Under the pieces are notes generated by a model, which was not told the origin of the DNA, did not search any database, and saw only the letters and a program-made list of their open reading frames with translations. Of a stretch of 64,000 nt of DNA, positions 37,613 to 49,417 are shown in pieces. Positions within the stretch are counted from its first letter, which is position 1. The number at the start of each line of letters is the position of its first letter. Origin of the DNA: Eudorina sp. 2006-703-Eu-15. Its lineage: Eukaryota; Chlorophyta; Chlorophyceae; Chlamydomonadales; Volvocaceae. The stretch spans positions 1-64,000 of the forward strand of contig BDSI01000194.1 in assembly GCA_003117195.1 (NCBI GenBank). The letters are read 5' to 3'. The position numbers and the translations under genes were made by a program.

Positions 37613-37869
37613 CAGCGGGTGGGATGTTCGCGGCTTGTGTCTGGGACACGGGTGCGGTGGCGCGGGGTATACTCCACAGAGCATCTCCTGTGAACGGGTG
37701 TCTGTCAGTCTGGCGTAGCGATGCAGGCGTCCGCTGCTCGCTAGGTGTCAAGGGCCCCACGCCCAATCACACGGCTGTCTTGCCGCGAAACAGGGAGGGC
37801 GGGTGGGGGTTTTTGCGGAAGTAGCGTGCCACTGTGAGGCGCTTACTCTAATGCGCTTTAGAGAGAACG

Positions 37870-37874
37870 TGTAA
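37870..37874 (+). terminator. TGTAA poly(A) signal of the recombinase gene
   Basis: About 258 bases after the recombinase stop. Confidence 0.5.
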
Positions 37875-38055
37875 AGTAATTTCGAGGGTTGCACCTGGGC
37901 TCGCCCTGAGTTATGCAATTTGCTCACACCGTACAGTGTCGTACCCCAAGGCCGAGCATTTCAGTCTCATTCACTCACAGTTCCGTATAAGACGCAAAAG
38001 CAATCTCGCTATACATCGTTCTCAGCATCGGTAATCCGCCTTTCCACAGTTTCGG

Positions 38056-38424
38056 TCAATGTGAGCACTCTCGCACCCAACACCTCAACGCAAGGATGAG
38101 CAGCATAGTCAGCCGCGAGGCGGCTGCTGCTGAATTCAAAGCTTTCTTAAACTTGGCCTTTCTTAAACTTCGGTCAAACGTAAACCCTGCATCAGCATAC
38201 AGCGTGTAGCCGTCCTTCAGACCTTGTTGTGCTTCAGCACTCTCGCATCCAACACCACAACGCACGAACGAGCAGTCAGCAGAAAGGAGGCTCACAACTA
38301 TAGATCTTAAACAGTAGCTTTTCAGCACTGGCAACACCGCTTTCCGCAACTTCGGTAACATACACGCCTCGGCATAAAGCGTGTAGCCGTCCTTCAGACT
38401 TTGTTGTGCGACTGCACGAGCGGT
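38056..38424 (+). promoter_or_regulatory. Repeated upstream module in front of first exon A
   Basis: Two to three imperfect copies of a module containing CTTCGGTCAAACGT, AGCGTGTAGCCGTCCTTCAG and CAGCACTCTCGCATCC. The last copy ends directly at the ATG at 38425. The same module, about 165 bases, returns at 40428-40595 before first exon C. Its place before two different first exons suggests promoter or 5' leader. Confidence 0.6.
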
Positions 38425-39494
38425 ATGGTTAGCAAAGAGGAGGTGGCTGCGGCTTTCAACGCTGCCGCGGAGGCGCTCGGCTTGGACGGGGACGAGCTCG
38501 GCGACCTTCTCTTTACGCTGTCACAACTATCGGAGGAGCAGCTCAAGTTCTTTCCAACAGGCGCAGCAATAAGCAAGGATAGAGATAAGGCAATCATTGC
38601 GTTCGCGCGGTCTGCGAGAGGTAGGAGGATCTTTGAACTGCTGCCCTTCCTGCTTCCATTCCTGTCGCGACGCCCGCATTCATTTTCAAAACACTCACGG
38701 GCTCCATGCATTGGTGCGCGGAACCCCGCACGTGTTAGCGCGCCTTGCACCCAGCAACCCCGCACCAACATATTATCATCTCCACCTGCCCCCCGACCGC
38801 TCCCATGTCGTGCAGCCTCGGCGGCTGGCCTCCGCGTGGAGAGCGCGGCTGGAGCTGGTGAGTTGGTTGTGCTAGCCCAGACTTGACCTGAGTTAAGACT
38901 CCGGCTCTAGTGTCCCGCGGAGGTGTAGTACGTTGGGCACAGCTGGGCGCGTCCTATTGACCAACCAACCAATGGAAATCATTGAAGCATATTGGGGTTG
39001 TTGTTGCACGCTACGGTGTGCGGTATGCAGGAGGCTTGAGACGTGCAGTGGCATGCACGTTGGGAGTAAGACGACATTGGCAGCGTGTCGCGTTTCCGCA
39101 CGTCGCATTTACACACTTTGACATGCAACTGTAATTTTCACGTGTGCCCCGACCGCTCGCATGTCGTGCAGCCTCGGCGGCTGGCCTAGGCGCGGGGAGC
39201 ACGACAGGAGCCGGTGAGTTGTGCTAGCTTGATCTAAGCTTAGACTCTGGTACGAGTGGCTCGGTATAGTACGTAAGTGTTTTACCTGTTGCGGATCAGA
39301 GCGCAGCATAGTACAGGAGCTGCGTGGCGCGGCGCGGCGTGGCGTGGAGCGCTCGGGGGGTCCCAATGGCGACCGACCGATGACTATCCTAAATGCATAT
39401 TGGGGTAGTTGGTTGCCCGCGACCTTGAAGCTGTAGTCTCACTGGAATCCGTTGTGCTTTCCTCCCCTGGCAGGCTCGCTGCCTGCGGCTGCCG
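38425..39494 (+). CDS. Variable 5' module A of the NTPase locus: first exon and three linker exons
   Basis: First exon 38425-38620 (65 residues, starting MVSKEEVAAAFNAAAEALG, mostly helical) ends in phase 1. Linker exons 38816-38857 (42 nt), 39172-39213 (42 nt) and 39474-39494 (21 nt) each begin and end in phase 1 and encode Ala/Gly/Ser-rich spacers (for instance ASAAGLRVESAAGA). The same first exon-42-42-21 plan recurs in module C. Joined to the NTPase core it would give a 728-residue protein in frame. Whether it is spliced to the core, or is a leftover of a tandem duplication, cannot be told from sequence. The unspliced frame also stays open to 38886, but conserved splice borders in the copies favour splicing. 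Confidence 0.6.
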
Positions 39495-39907
39495 GTGAGC
39501 ATAGTCACGATGCTGTTGTGTGGGGATCGGCACGTGATGTTGGGGACCGGCAGCAGATTGGGGCCGTTGCGTATTGGGGCGGTTGGGTAGTTGGTGGGGC
39601 GCAGGGGTTGGAAACACCGCCGCCCTGCCTCTGTTGACGGCCTTTCACGGGCGACATTTGCATATTGCTGGACTGAGCCCAAGAACTTGACCTCTCTCTA
39701 TGCAACGCAAACTACTAAACTAAACGGTTTGTGAAAAGGCGAGTCCTCGGCCGAGAATTTTCGAAATTTGCCTAACAAACAAGTCAGTGGAATTCGGCTG
39801 TTAGGACCCTATAGGGCCCGAGCTTTGTTACAACACCGGTGGCGGCTGTGCAACTGCGTTCTTACACCGTCGTGGTTCATGTGTTTTCAACTTCATGGTT
39901 ATTCGAG

Positions 39908-40082
39908 ATGGTTAGCAAGCAGCGGGCTTGCGAGGCCGTGAGCGCATTGGCGACGGGCAAAGAAAAAGGCACGCTGCTAGCATTTCTGGAAACGCGGCCT
40001 GACGACGTTCTGGCTCGATGGCGGATTAGTGATGCAGATACTGACGAGACCATTTGGGGCTTTGTGGAGGCGATGGCCAAAG
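39908..40082 (+). CDS. Variable first exon B of the NTPase locus
   Basis: A 58-residue open exon starting MVSKQRACEAV, predicted helical, ending in phase 1 before a GTGCGT donor. It shares its first four residues (MVSK) and exon phase with first exon A but is otherwise divergent. It has no own linker exons before exon C, so it would have to splice into the linkers at 40991 or straight to the core at 42644; either keeps the frame. Confidence 0.5.
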
Positions 40083-40427
40083 GTGCGTTGCTGAGGATGA
40101 AGGGTCCTTTGTGCGGGACTGCGCACCTCGTAGGTGTGTGTGCAGCACTACAGCAAGATCTCTGGAGTTGCCGACCGCATTGCATAAGCGTTTGAGTACG
40201 TGTGGACGTTCTTTGTTTTGCAATAAAAGATCTCAGCATTGTATGGGATACTTCGGGTATAACGCGGGAGTTTGGACTCAACACTTTAGCAAAGCTGCAC
40301 TAGCGGTACTTCCATGTCCAATTACGCTTTAACACATTACCTATACAGACAGTGACTTTCGCGCCCAATCACAAACCGAAAATGACGCAATGGGCTGCAA
40401 GACTTCTTACTGGCCAGCTTCTGGTGA

Positions 40428-40595
40428 TCTTAAACTTCGGTCAAACGTCAACCCTGCCTCAGCATACAGCGTATAGCCGTCCTTCAGACCTTGTTGTGCT
40501 TCAGCACTCTCGCATCCCAACACCACAACGCACGAACGAGCGGTCAGCACAAATGAAGCTCACAACTATAGATCGTAAACAGTAGCTGGACCTCG
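40428..40595 (+). promoter_or_regulatory. Repeated upstream module in front of first exon C
   Basis: About 165 bases highly similar to 38146-38312, sharing CTTCGGTCAAACGT and ACCACAACGCACGAACGAGC. It ends 75 bases before the ATG at 40670. Confidence 0.65.
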
Positions 40596-40669
40596 GAGCT
40601 CAGCAGCCCTTGCATCGGTTGCGAAAGCGCTACTTTACAGTGTCGCCTAGCGCGCCTTGCGCGCAAGCC

Positions 40670-43600
40670 ATGGACCAGGAGGCCCAGGATGCCAAGCTGA
40701 TTGTACATCTGTCAGATGCATTCAGTAAGGACGAGGTGTGGCAGCTGGCCGCCGCAGAAGCATGGAGCAAGGCCACGATTCTGGAACGTGCGCTAATTCG
40801 CGGTAGCACAGAGGCCAAACAGCTGAAGCTCGTGGATGCGCTTATCCGTAAAAGTAGGTCATGCACTGGGAGCTGAGAAGGCTTGAAGTGTCGGGAGGCT
40901 CTGTGTCGCTGGGTGAGTGGGAGGGTTCTCGTGCCTGAAACTTGAAACAACTCGTCACACGGGTCCCCCGACCGCTTCCATGTCCTGCAGCCTCGGCGGC
41001 TGGCCTCGGTGAGGGGAGCGCGGCTGGAGCCGGTGAGTTGGTTGTGCTAGCCCAGGCTTGACCTGACCTAAGACTCCGGCTCTAGTGTCCCGCGGCGGTG
41101 TAGTACGGAAGTGTTTGAGCTATCGTGAACAGCGCTGCTGCTGGTGATCATTTCAAGAGGCTGTAGGGTGCGCAACGGCACATTCATAGTTCATGGCTGG
41201 CGTCCTGGGCAAGCACGAGAGAGTGATTAGGGCCAACCCCAAACATTGGGGCACCCTTCTTCTCGACGGGCCTCGCCCCTAAGCGCGGTGCGGAGCGCAC
41301 CAGCCCCATGTGTGTTGCGATTGAATCCCCGATGGCGCAACCACCGCCTCTGTCTCTTCAGGATACAGCTTGATGTGCAATAATCCTGACCTGCATACAT
41401 GTGACGTTCTCGTCATGCAGGCGCGGCGGCAGGGCCGGGCCCCGGGAGCACGGCAGCTGACGGTGAGACCCCATCTGCATTGCAGGGCCTCTAGGCCTGG
41501 CGCTCGTGGGAAGGGAACCGATCCTCAGGGGGAACGCTTGGGGTTTGGCTGAACGCTTATGGCATTAAGACGGGTGAGGCCAATTCGAGGCTCGTCTGCC
41601 CCCCGCTACGGAAGCAAGAAAAGAAGCGGGGCTTTGTCGGGGGAGCGGAGGCCATTGCCGGGGGTGCTGGCCTCTATATCGGAAGGGCAGCAGAGAGGCC
41701 GTCGCGCGGTGGGGCGGGTGGGTCGTTGCTGGGGGCTGCGGGGTGAGCTGGTTGCGCCCACTCGTGTTGGGTGCGTGCTGGGAGCTGTAAGAGGCGGCAA
41801 GGGGCGGGTGGCGGGTGGCGGGCCTGGCCCCAGCACCCGCCCAACACCCGCCCCCGGGGAGCTCGTATAGAGCGCGCCAGCTGTAGGCAGGTTGGGGTGG
41901 GTGGGCGGGGCGCTCGCTCGGGCATGGCACGGTGGGTGCATGGGCTGCGGCTGCTGCTGGTCGCGACCTTTGTCCGAGCTGCATTCTCAATGGGTTCCGT
42001 GTTTCCTCCCCTACAGGCTCGCGGCCGGCTGCTGCTGGTGAGCATTTCCAAGAGGCTGTAGGGCGGGGACCGGCACATTGGTAGTTGTTGGGGGTTGTGT
42101 GGCGCGGCATGGCGAGCTCGGGGCATCAGAACAGTACCATTCAATGGGAGGCGGGGCCTCCATCCAGGCTTTTTGTCCTTCCCACGAAGCCCTCCTCAAA
42201 GGTAGCTTCAAGCCTTGCATGTAAGTACTGACCTTCACTTCTTACGGGAGAGGATTAGCGGGCACGAAGATCCCGACCGGAGCCGCTGGGGTCTGGGGCG
42301 CGGCCCCTGACGCGGAGCGGCATCGGAGACGGGTGCAGGACGATGGTTTGGGTCGGGTTCGGTCGAAGGAACGTCTAGGGAGCCAAGTGACAGGGGATGC
42401 AGACCAGGGGAGTTCACCAGCACCAGCAGGTGGTGGGCGGGGTGCTGGGACATGGTATGCACCAAGGGTATGCACGCGACGATGGAGTGGGCTGTCATGC
42501 TATGTCGCTGGGTACTGGTGCAGCAACTGGCCTCTCGTGTAAGCCGGCATCCCTTGTGGTCCTGCATGCATAGCACCTGGACGACAGCGGCCGGTTACTC
42601 ATGTGTTTGCGCCTTGTGGGCACGACGGGCTACTCTTGTACAGGCCCGGCCGCTTGCAAGCTGCGGCTCCGGCAAGACGTGCAGAACACGGACCTGTACT
42701 TCTTCGAGCCCATGGACACCAGCAGCGCTGCAGCTAGCGCCGCAAGTCCGGGCGTGAGCAGCGGCAGCTTCTTCCTGGACCCCGAGGGCAAGCAGAAAGC
42801 TGAGCTAGAGGACTGGCTTGGCCTCGCCATGGACTTGCACGGCAACGGCAAACCCATCTTGCCGTTGTTCGTCAACGGTCAGGTCAAGGTGGGATACCCC
42901 GTGCGTGGTTGGATCTCAAGCATGACCCAACAGGCGTCTTAGATGGCTTTTCAACGTCGCGTGCTGACGGGTATACGCTGCGGCAGCGGAGTCCCGCTAC
43001 ACCGTGGTGGCTGCTTTTGAAGTTTAGATACAAGGTCTGATGGGGTTAGGAACTCCAAAACTATACGGATCATTCCGTCGTTCTTCGCGAATACTTGGAA
43101 AGCAAGGTTTCCTGCGCTCGGAGTGTACGTGGTGGGGGACGTTACCTGTGTGTTTTTGGGCTCAGGGCCCATGCGCGGCATGGGCTGCCGTGCCTGGCTA
43201 AGTAGCCCGAGTGCAGGCAGGCGCTCGCTATTTTTCGAGTTTTCTTACTGTCAGTACTGACGCCGTCGTCCCCTGCTTTCATACCATTGTCATCTTGCGC
43301 CCACCGTGCGCCCGTTGTGCAGAGCGGCAAGTCCTACCTGCTCAACGAGGTCCTTCCTGCTGTGGCCAACGCCTACTACTGCAGCGGCGGCAGCGGCCGG
43401 CAGCACGCTGGCGCGGAGCTTGCGGAGCCCAACTTCCTGCGCGTGAACTGCTTGGACTGCGACCGCAGCAGCGGCAGCGGTGGCTTCCTGAAGGAACTCC
43501 TCGTCAAGCTCAAGCGGAGCGCAGCCGACCAGCTGCTCTATGCTGCCGCCAGCACGCCTGTGCCCAGCGACCGCTCCGCGGGCACCATGGCGGACGCCAT

Positions 43601-46046
43601 TCAGGACTTCATGCGGCGCCTGCCACGGGACCGTCTGAACTTCCTGCTGGTCGACGAGGCGCAGAGCTTCTACCTGATGGCGGGACCGGCCGTGTTCGGC
43701 GACGAGGCGCCGCGTGGCCCAACCCTGGACGTCGAGGCGGTGCTGCACATGCGGCGGTACGTCAGCACATTACTTTCCCTGAACGTGTCGCATGTTCACA
43801 TGTATGGGCGTGGGAGGATGAGTGGCCGTGGTTAGTATTTGTTATGCACCTGACAGCGCATTGCATTGCATGCGAGGGGCAGAAGGCATTAAAGGGGACA
43901 GGCGCTTACCACTGCACCAGGGCGGCAGGCATCTGCTTTTTACAGCCCCAACACAGCAGGCGCAGGGGACTTCGCTGAACATGGGCACTGTTTCCCTTGC
44001 CTTACCTTGCTGCCTGTCACCTTGCATGCCTGGTTACCTTGCTTGTCTCACCCACAGCATCCTCAAGGTCCTCCTGCTGGACAGCCCCCACTGGGTCGCC
44101 TGGGCCGTCACAGGCAGCTCCATGGCGACGCTGTGGGCCAACGTCGCTGCCACCCCGGTGAGCCATTGGCATTGCAGTTCTGGGACACAACACTCTAGCT
44201 AGAGCCCTTCCACGGACCGCGCCGCCTTTGGGTGGACCCGTTAGCTCCTTCCCGACTGCCTTATCTCCACAGCCCAGCCACGAGCCCCCCCCCCAAAAAG
44301 CTACTGCAGCGCCCAACATCTTTTTGCTGTGCATGTTGCCGCAGACCAACGGCTTCTCCCTGATCATGCACCACCGCCGACTCAACCTGAGCCCCACGAT
44401 GCCCCTGGAAGCGCTGCAAGTCGCCTGGGCGCAGCTCAAGGCCCAGGCCAAAACCTGGGATCCGGTCCGGCCACTGCCAGAAGACCTGGCCTGGCAGTCG
44501 CCGCCGCAGGTCGCCATGCTGGCCTACCTGTGCCAGGAGTGGAGGTACAGCCGCACAGCTGGCACAGCCGCGGAGCTGGTGGAGCAGACCATGACGCAAA
44601 AGCTCATTCCCGAGGTGGGGCCTACATCTTAATGCAACCGCGAATCACCAAACGTGGGTGCTAGCTGTGAAGGAGTAAACTCTTTGCGTACTGGCAGGTC
44701 AAGCCAGACAACGGTCCATCACCAACGTGTTGTTGTCGCTGTTCGTCATCCCTAGCTGCTGGCGGACCTGCGCGTGGTGCTGCAAGTGCTGGGCCAGCCT
44801 GCGTCACAGTTGCTATTCCTGCGGGAGCTGCTGGACCCGGCGGCTGGAGTGGAGTCCGCCAAGCTCCCATTGGCGTTCAAGGTGCTGCTGGGCAGCTTCG
44901 CTACCAAGCGTGATGACGGCACACTCTTCCTGGACTACCCACTGCTCGCTCAGGTGCTCCAGCAGGTGCGTTGGTCATGTGCAGCCAACGTCCTAAGCTG
45001 AGCAACCATGAGGCCATGGTGGGCGGTCATACTGCACACTGGGGAAGTGGGAGTTTGCTGCTGGATGCCGTTTTGTGCTTTAGGCATCGGAAGGTAGGGA
45101 CAGGCTCACGAGACAGGACCGTGCAACACCAGCGGACGCGAACTTGTCCGCTGCCATTCACCAGAGATACTCGCTTCCTGTCGCCATACTCCTCGCTCAG
45201 GCGGTCACCAAGGAGTCTGGGGAGCTGCTGGACTCCATCACCGCCGTTGAGTCAATCAGCGCCAAGATGTTCAGGGAGCTTGTTGTGCTCGGCGAGTGCT
45301 GCAAGTCGGGATCATTCGACAGCCTCGAGGACCTGCACGGCCTCCTGCGAGAAATGGAAACTGCACTCGCGCTCAAGCCGGACGCGCTGCTGGGGACGGA
45401 CTGGTTTACGCAGGTACGAATGCCAGGGACGATGTCGAGCATGCGCCAGCATCATGTGTTTGACGGACTACTATTATCATCATGTGTGCCTGCACACACA
45501 TCGTGGCGTGTTCTAACGGCACCTACTGCTCACCCGTCAACCCAACCACATACGACTTCAAGCGGAGATGCGCCTGTGCATTCTGGCCTCCTTTGCGTTG
45601 ACCACAGCGCCCGGTGTTTCATCTACCTGCAGGCCCTGGACCACCGCTGCAACAGCCGCGGCGGCAAGGCCAACTTCGAGAAGACGCACCGGGCACAAGC
45701 TACCGGGGACGCCAAGGTTGGGCTGCGCTGGTTCCACGCGCTGCTGCGCAACGTCCTCTGCCACGGCGATATCTCGGAGCAGCGGCAGGCCCTGCAGGCC
45801 TACCCGCCGCAGCTGGCCGCGCTCCACAGCAGTGGCCGTGTCGGCAAGGTGCTGACCAAAACGTACGACAGCCCACCGCCCGCACGCAGCAAGGCCCCGG
45901 TCGCGTCGGCTGCAGTAGCACCCAGGGCGCAGTTGCAGCCGCCTGGCGCAGGGCCCGCCGTGCGCCCCATTGTTTCGCTGCATTTGGGCAAGCGGCTGGG
46001 GCGTGCCGCTGGCGCCGCCGTCATTCCGCGGCGTTACGTGGCGTAG
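40670..46046 (+). CDS. P-loop NTPase of unknown family with variable N-terminal module C
   Basis: First exon 40670-40853 and linkers 40991-41032, 41421-41462, 42017-42037, then core exons 42644-42888, 43323-43756, 44058-44157, 44345-44614, 44756-44965, 45201-45413, 45633-46046; all phases agree and the total is 724 residues. Walker A is GQVKSGKS, formed across the intron after 42888; Walker B is LNFLLVDEAQ, a form common in AAA+/STAND ATPases; VTGSSMATLW fits a sensor 1 strand. After the ATPase come helical segments (LLADLRVVLQVLGQPASQL and others) without a recognised domain and a Pro/Ala-rich tail. No transmembrane segment or signal peptide was seen. I do not recognise the family. The layout, small helical N-terminus, flexible linker, NTPase and helical C-terminus, resembles signal-switch NTPases only in outline. 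Confidence 0.75.
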
Positions 46047-46096
46047 ACGTGAGTGGTCCGTACCACCTGGCAGACCTGAATCATGTTATCACGCGG

Positions 46097-46101
46097 TGTA
46101 A
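46097..46101 (+). terminator. TGTAA poly(A) signal of the NTPase gene
   Basis: First TGTAA after the stop, about 50 bases downstream. Confidence 0.5.
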
Positions 46102-46323
46102 ACCTGGCATGCGCCGCTGCTGAGAGGGGGGTCGTGTGATGAAATTCACAGCCTTGCCCGATGAGGTAGCCCCGGCGCGCGGTGCGCGTGGTGGTGGGGC
46201 TGGGTGGTAGAGCAGCAGCGCCTGTGCGGGTGTGCAAGAACTTGAGTGGCGAGTTTCTTGGCTCCTATGAAGACGCGGTAACCAGTTGCATGGCGCTGCT
46301 GCTGAGAGGCGGGCACTCCCTCG

Positions 46324-46458
46324 GCACTGGACGACTTTGCTAAGCACATGCTGCAGCGCGGCTTTGTGCTCCGCCGAATGGCGGAGGCGGACCTGCAGCA
46401 GGTGGTGGACAGCTGCAACGGCCTGCTGCCTCCGGGCACCACGCAGATGACGCGTAGG
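46324..46458 (+). other. Orphan coding-like segment
   Basis: About 45 codons open on the plus strand with helical, coding-like composition (ALDDFAKHMLQRGFVLRRM, then LQQVVDSCNGLLPPGTTQ). It lacks a start codon and clear neighbours. It may be a stray exon of a duplicated copy of this locus. Confidence 0.35.
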
Positions 46459-46825
46459 ACAAGTGTGCGCGTGTTTATGGTCGCGTTTCGCGGCACCATC
46501 ACTGAGCACTGAGCATTATTGGCATTTACGAGTATGTGCGAATGCATTTGGAGTACTGGGACAAACCATGTGTGCGGACCTGTTTGGTGCCCCAGGACAC
46601 GGGGAGGAGGACGAGGGTGTGTGTGGGCGGGGCGGGGTCCATGTTACATTGAAGGGGTACGAGTGCTAAGTTTGGCACGCTTGCCTGATGTGCCTGTAAA
46701 GCTTGCACGTTGCTTTGTAAACACGTTGTGGTACCTAAAGTCTTGTTTGTGTGAATTTGAGGGGGGTTACGGATGCTAATTTACAGCATAGCTGGGAATT
46801 GTGAAGGGGTTTCACAGGGACTGAA

Positions 46826-46828
<3 letters not shown>

Positions 46829-46894
<66 letters not shown>
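46829..46894 (+). repeat. (TG)n microsatellite
   Basis: Pure TG dinucleotide repeat, 66 bases. Confidence 0.95.
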
Positions 46895-46896
<2 letters not shown>

Positions 46897-47675
46897 GGGG
46901 GTTAGTCGGTTAGCGATTTGACAGACTAGGGCATTAGGGCTGATGACGAAGCGGTAAAAGGCCAGTTAGTCCGTGTACGTTGTGCGCCTGTAAAGCCTGT
47001 ACCTTTGCTGATAATGCTGAAAAGGCGTGTCAGTACCTAAAATTCTGTTTGTGAGAATTTGAAGGGTTACGGGTGCTGTTTTACGGCATTGGTAGGCAAT
47101 GTGAAGCGGTATGTAGAGGGGCTTTACAGGATAAGAAGGGGATGTGTGGCCGTTAGTCGTTTAGGATGGCGGTGGACGGCAAATGGCAGCAGGAAGGGGC
47201 GGGGTCAAAGTGAGTTGGGCTGTGAGGCATGGGTGTACAGGCATGCTGCGCGGGGCGTGCTTGTGTGGCGTGTGCGGCCGGCAACGCTCAACGCGCACGC
47301 ACGCACGCACGTGCTCGTGCACAAGCAAGCTACGTGTTCGACCGTTCGTAACATCACGTGACATCAAGGCCCTGTCCATCTACCTACCGGTGCAGTGGCC
47401 CCACCTGTTGCGCAGTAGTCCTCTTGCAGCCGGCGGCGGCGCCCGCGGGTGCAGCTTGTCGGTGGCGAGGCAGCACCCAGCACCAAAGCTGCGCGGGAAG
47501 GAGACAGGTTGGAGGTGGAGTTGAAGCCGGCGCAAACGCAACACAGCGCCAGGCGCAGGCGCCGCGCAAACACAGGCGATCAGGGGTGCCAGTCTCCAAG
47601 ACTGGACCGCCAGTCAGCGCGCGACACGCCCCGGCGCGCGCAGGGGGGATTTAGCCGGCCGGCCGGCAGGAGCGG

Positions 47676-47730
47676 AGTCAGAATACATAGTGTTTATAGG
47701 CAGCATTAAAAAACACTATGTATTCTGACT
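47676..47730. repeat. Perfect 20-bp stem-loop
   Basis: Left arm 47676-47695 (AGTCAGAATACATAGTGTTT), 15-base loop, right arm 47711-47730, exactly complementary. The arms are AT-rich inside GC-rich sequence. It may be a fold-back mobile element, the ends of an element joined head to head, or a structured RNA. Confidence 0.9.
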
Positions 47731-49417
47731 GAGCGGATGCGCGCCACAGACGGAATGCGCGATGTTGCTTACCTTGCATGCCTCCTGGGCGCGCGCAGCT
47801 GCGGAGCGGCGCATGGTCAGCTTGCCTGCGGAGTGCTGGGACGCATTCGAGGATGGCGACCGATTCAACGTGGCGAGTTGACCCTCGCAAGGCGTCGCAA
47901 ACCTATCGCGGCAGCAGTAGCTCCCAGCACGTCCTGACTCCCTCCGGCCCCCCCTACTATCCAGCTGCTCCGCTGCAAAAGCACAAGCCCGCGAAGCTAC
48001 AGCACACATTGGCTGGGTCGTTGCCGTACACCCCTGCTGCTACTACCCAGCACCTGATATTCATGCCAACCAGGCTATAGCACACACTAGGGGTCATGCA
48101 TCGCGTCTTGAAGTGCGGGTAGAGCTGGCGGTCAATGGGGTTTGGGTCTGCGAATTCCAGCGTCTCGGTAAGTCCACTGTCGCGAATGCGCTGGCGGAAC
48201 GGAAAGTTATCTAAGTAGGACTCATCCGAAGATGGGAGGCGCTGAGTACTGCCAGGCGCTGAGTACTGCCCAGCGCTGAGTACTGCCCACTGGTTGTCAG
48301 GAGTCATAAAACATGCTCGGCACTCGTGCCAGCAACACAGCGCGGCCGCTTGGGTACAGTAACGTCAGCCGCGCACGCAACACTTTTAGTTGCGCCTCCT
48401 GCTAATCTCTGTGGGTCGGGACTCTCTTTGCCCTTCGGGACTTCGCCACCATGCCCCTTTCCATGTACCATCGCATGCTCGGCACTCGAGCATGAACTGG
48501 TTGGTGGTGCATCCGTTCTGCAGTGCAACATTTTGGACGCGCTTGGGATAGCTAAAACTGTCGGGGCATTACGAGCTCTGGGGCAGCATGTCCATGCCAG
48601 CCTTGAACGCTGTGTTTGCGGTGTTGGGGTGTCAGTCAGGTTGCACCCAAACACCCAGGTTGCGACAGTCGGAGACGTGGGGATCATCTGGCGCAGGTAG
48701 AAATTTCCAAACCCAAAGTTGAAGGCCCCGTCGGCTGACGGTGTGGATCCTGGCTGGAAGGGTCAGCGACTGCGAGGCGGTAACCAGCTGGTTCGTATAA
48801 TAGTCGAGCCGATCCAGATCAAGCTGCACGCCCGTTGCTTAGGAGCAGGAATGTGCCCCTTGCGAGGGCCGGCCAAGAGAGCTGAACAACCAAAGTTAGT
48901 TAGGCGTTATAAGGGTTACCTTGGCCCGGGCCTTCGGTTTTCAGCTGTCGCGTCAGTATGCCGGCATTGCATTCTGCCGGCAGAGTAGGGTTTAGCCTAG
49001 CCGCTCGACGGGGTGGTGACACGGTTGGATCGTGCTGTGCCATGAGCGAGGCTGTGCCATGGGGACGCTCATGCGTGCGCTCCCGGCTACAAGGGCGCAG
49101 CGCCGCTCTGGTCCGGCGCTGCTCTTTCGTTACTCCCTGCGTATCCAACACAGAACAGACAACAATGCTGTAACGAACTCTGGTGGACATGTCACTGGAT
49201 TCCCGGAAGCATTCTCTTTCTGTCGTTGGGGGCGTCATCGGAGGGCATGCCAAGTCTAGGCGCGCAGGCGCATAGCAACGTTAAGTTCAGTCCAGATCCA
49301 GGCTTCGCTTTCCCACGCTGCAATCTCTTGGACGGCCCTAAGGCGGAGGACAGAGCTGCCCGCTCGCACTGGCGGGTGTGTTACGCGGCTCCCTCGACAG
49401 CCTGACCGGTGGCGGAG
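47731..49417 (-). other. Degenerate minus-strand ORFs, unrecognised
   Basis: Two minus-strand stretches look protein-like: 48829-48632 (LDLDRLDYYTNQLVTASQSL) and 48307-47957 (LPSSDESYLDNFPFRQRIRD, FADPNPIDRQLYPHF). They are in different frames, about 350 bases apart, and may be parts of one decayed or intron-split protein, perhaps of a mobile element. No known domain was recognised. Confidence 0.35.

Noticed and set aside
38401..38886. Single 161-residue ORF through first exon A and the following intron
   Set aside because: Matching donor, acceptor, phase and the 42-nt exon in the other module support splicing instead.
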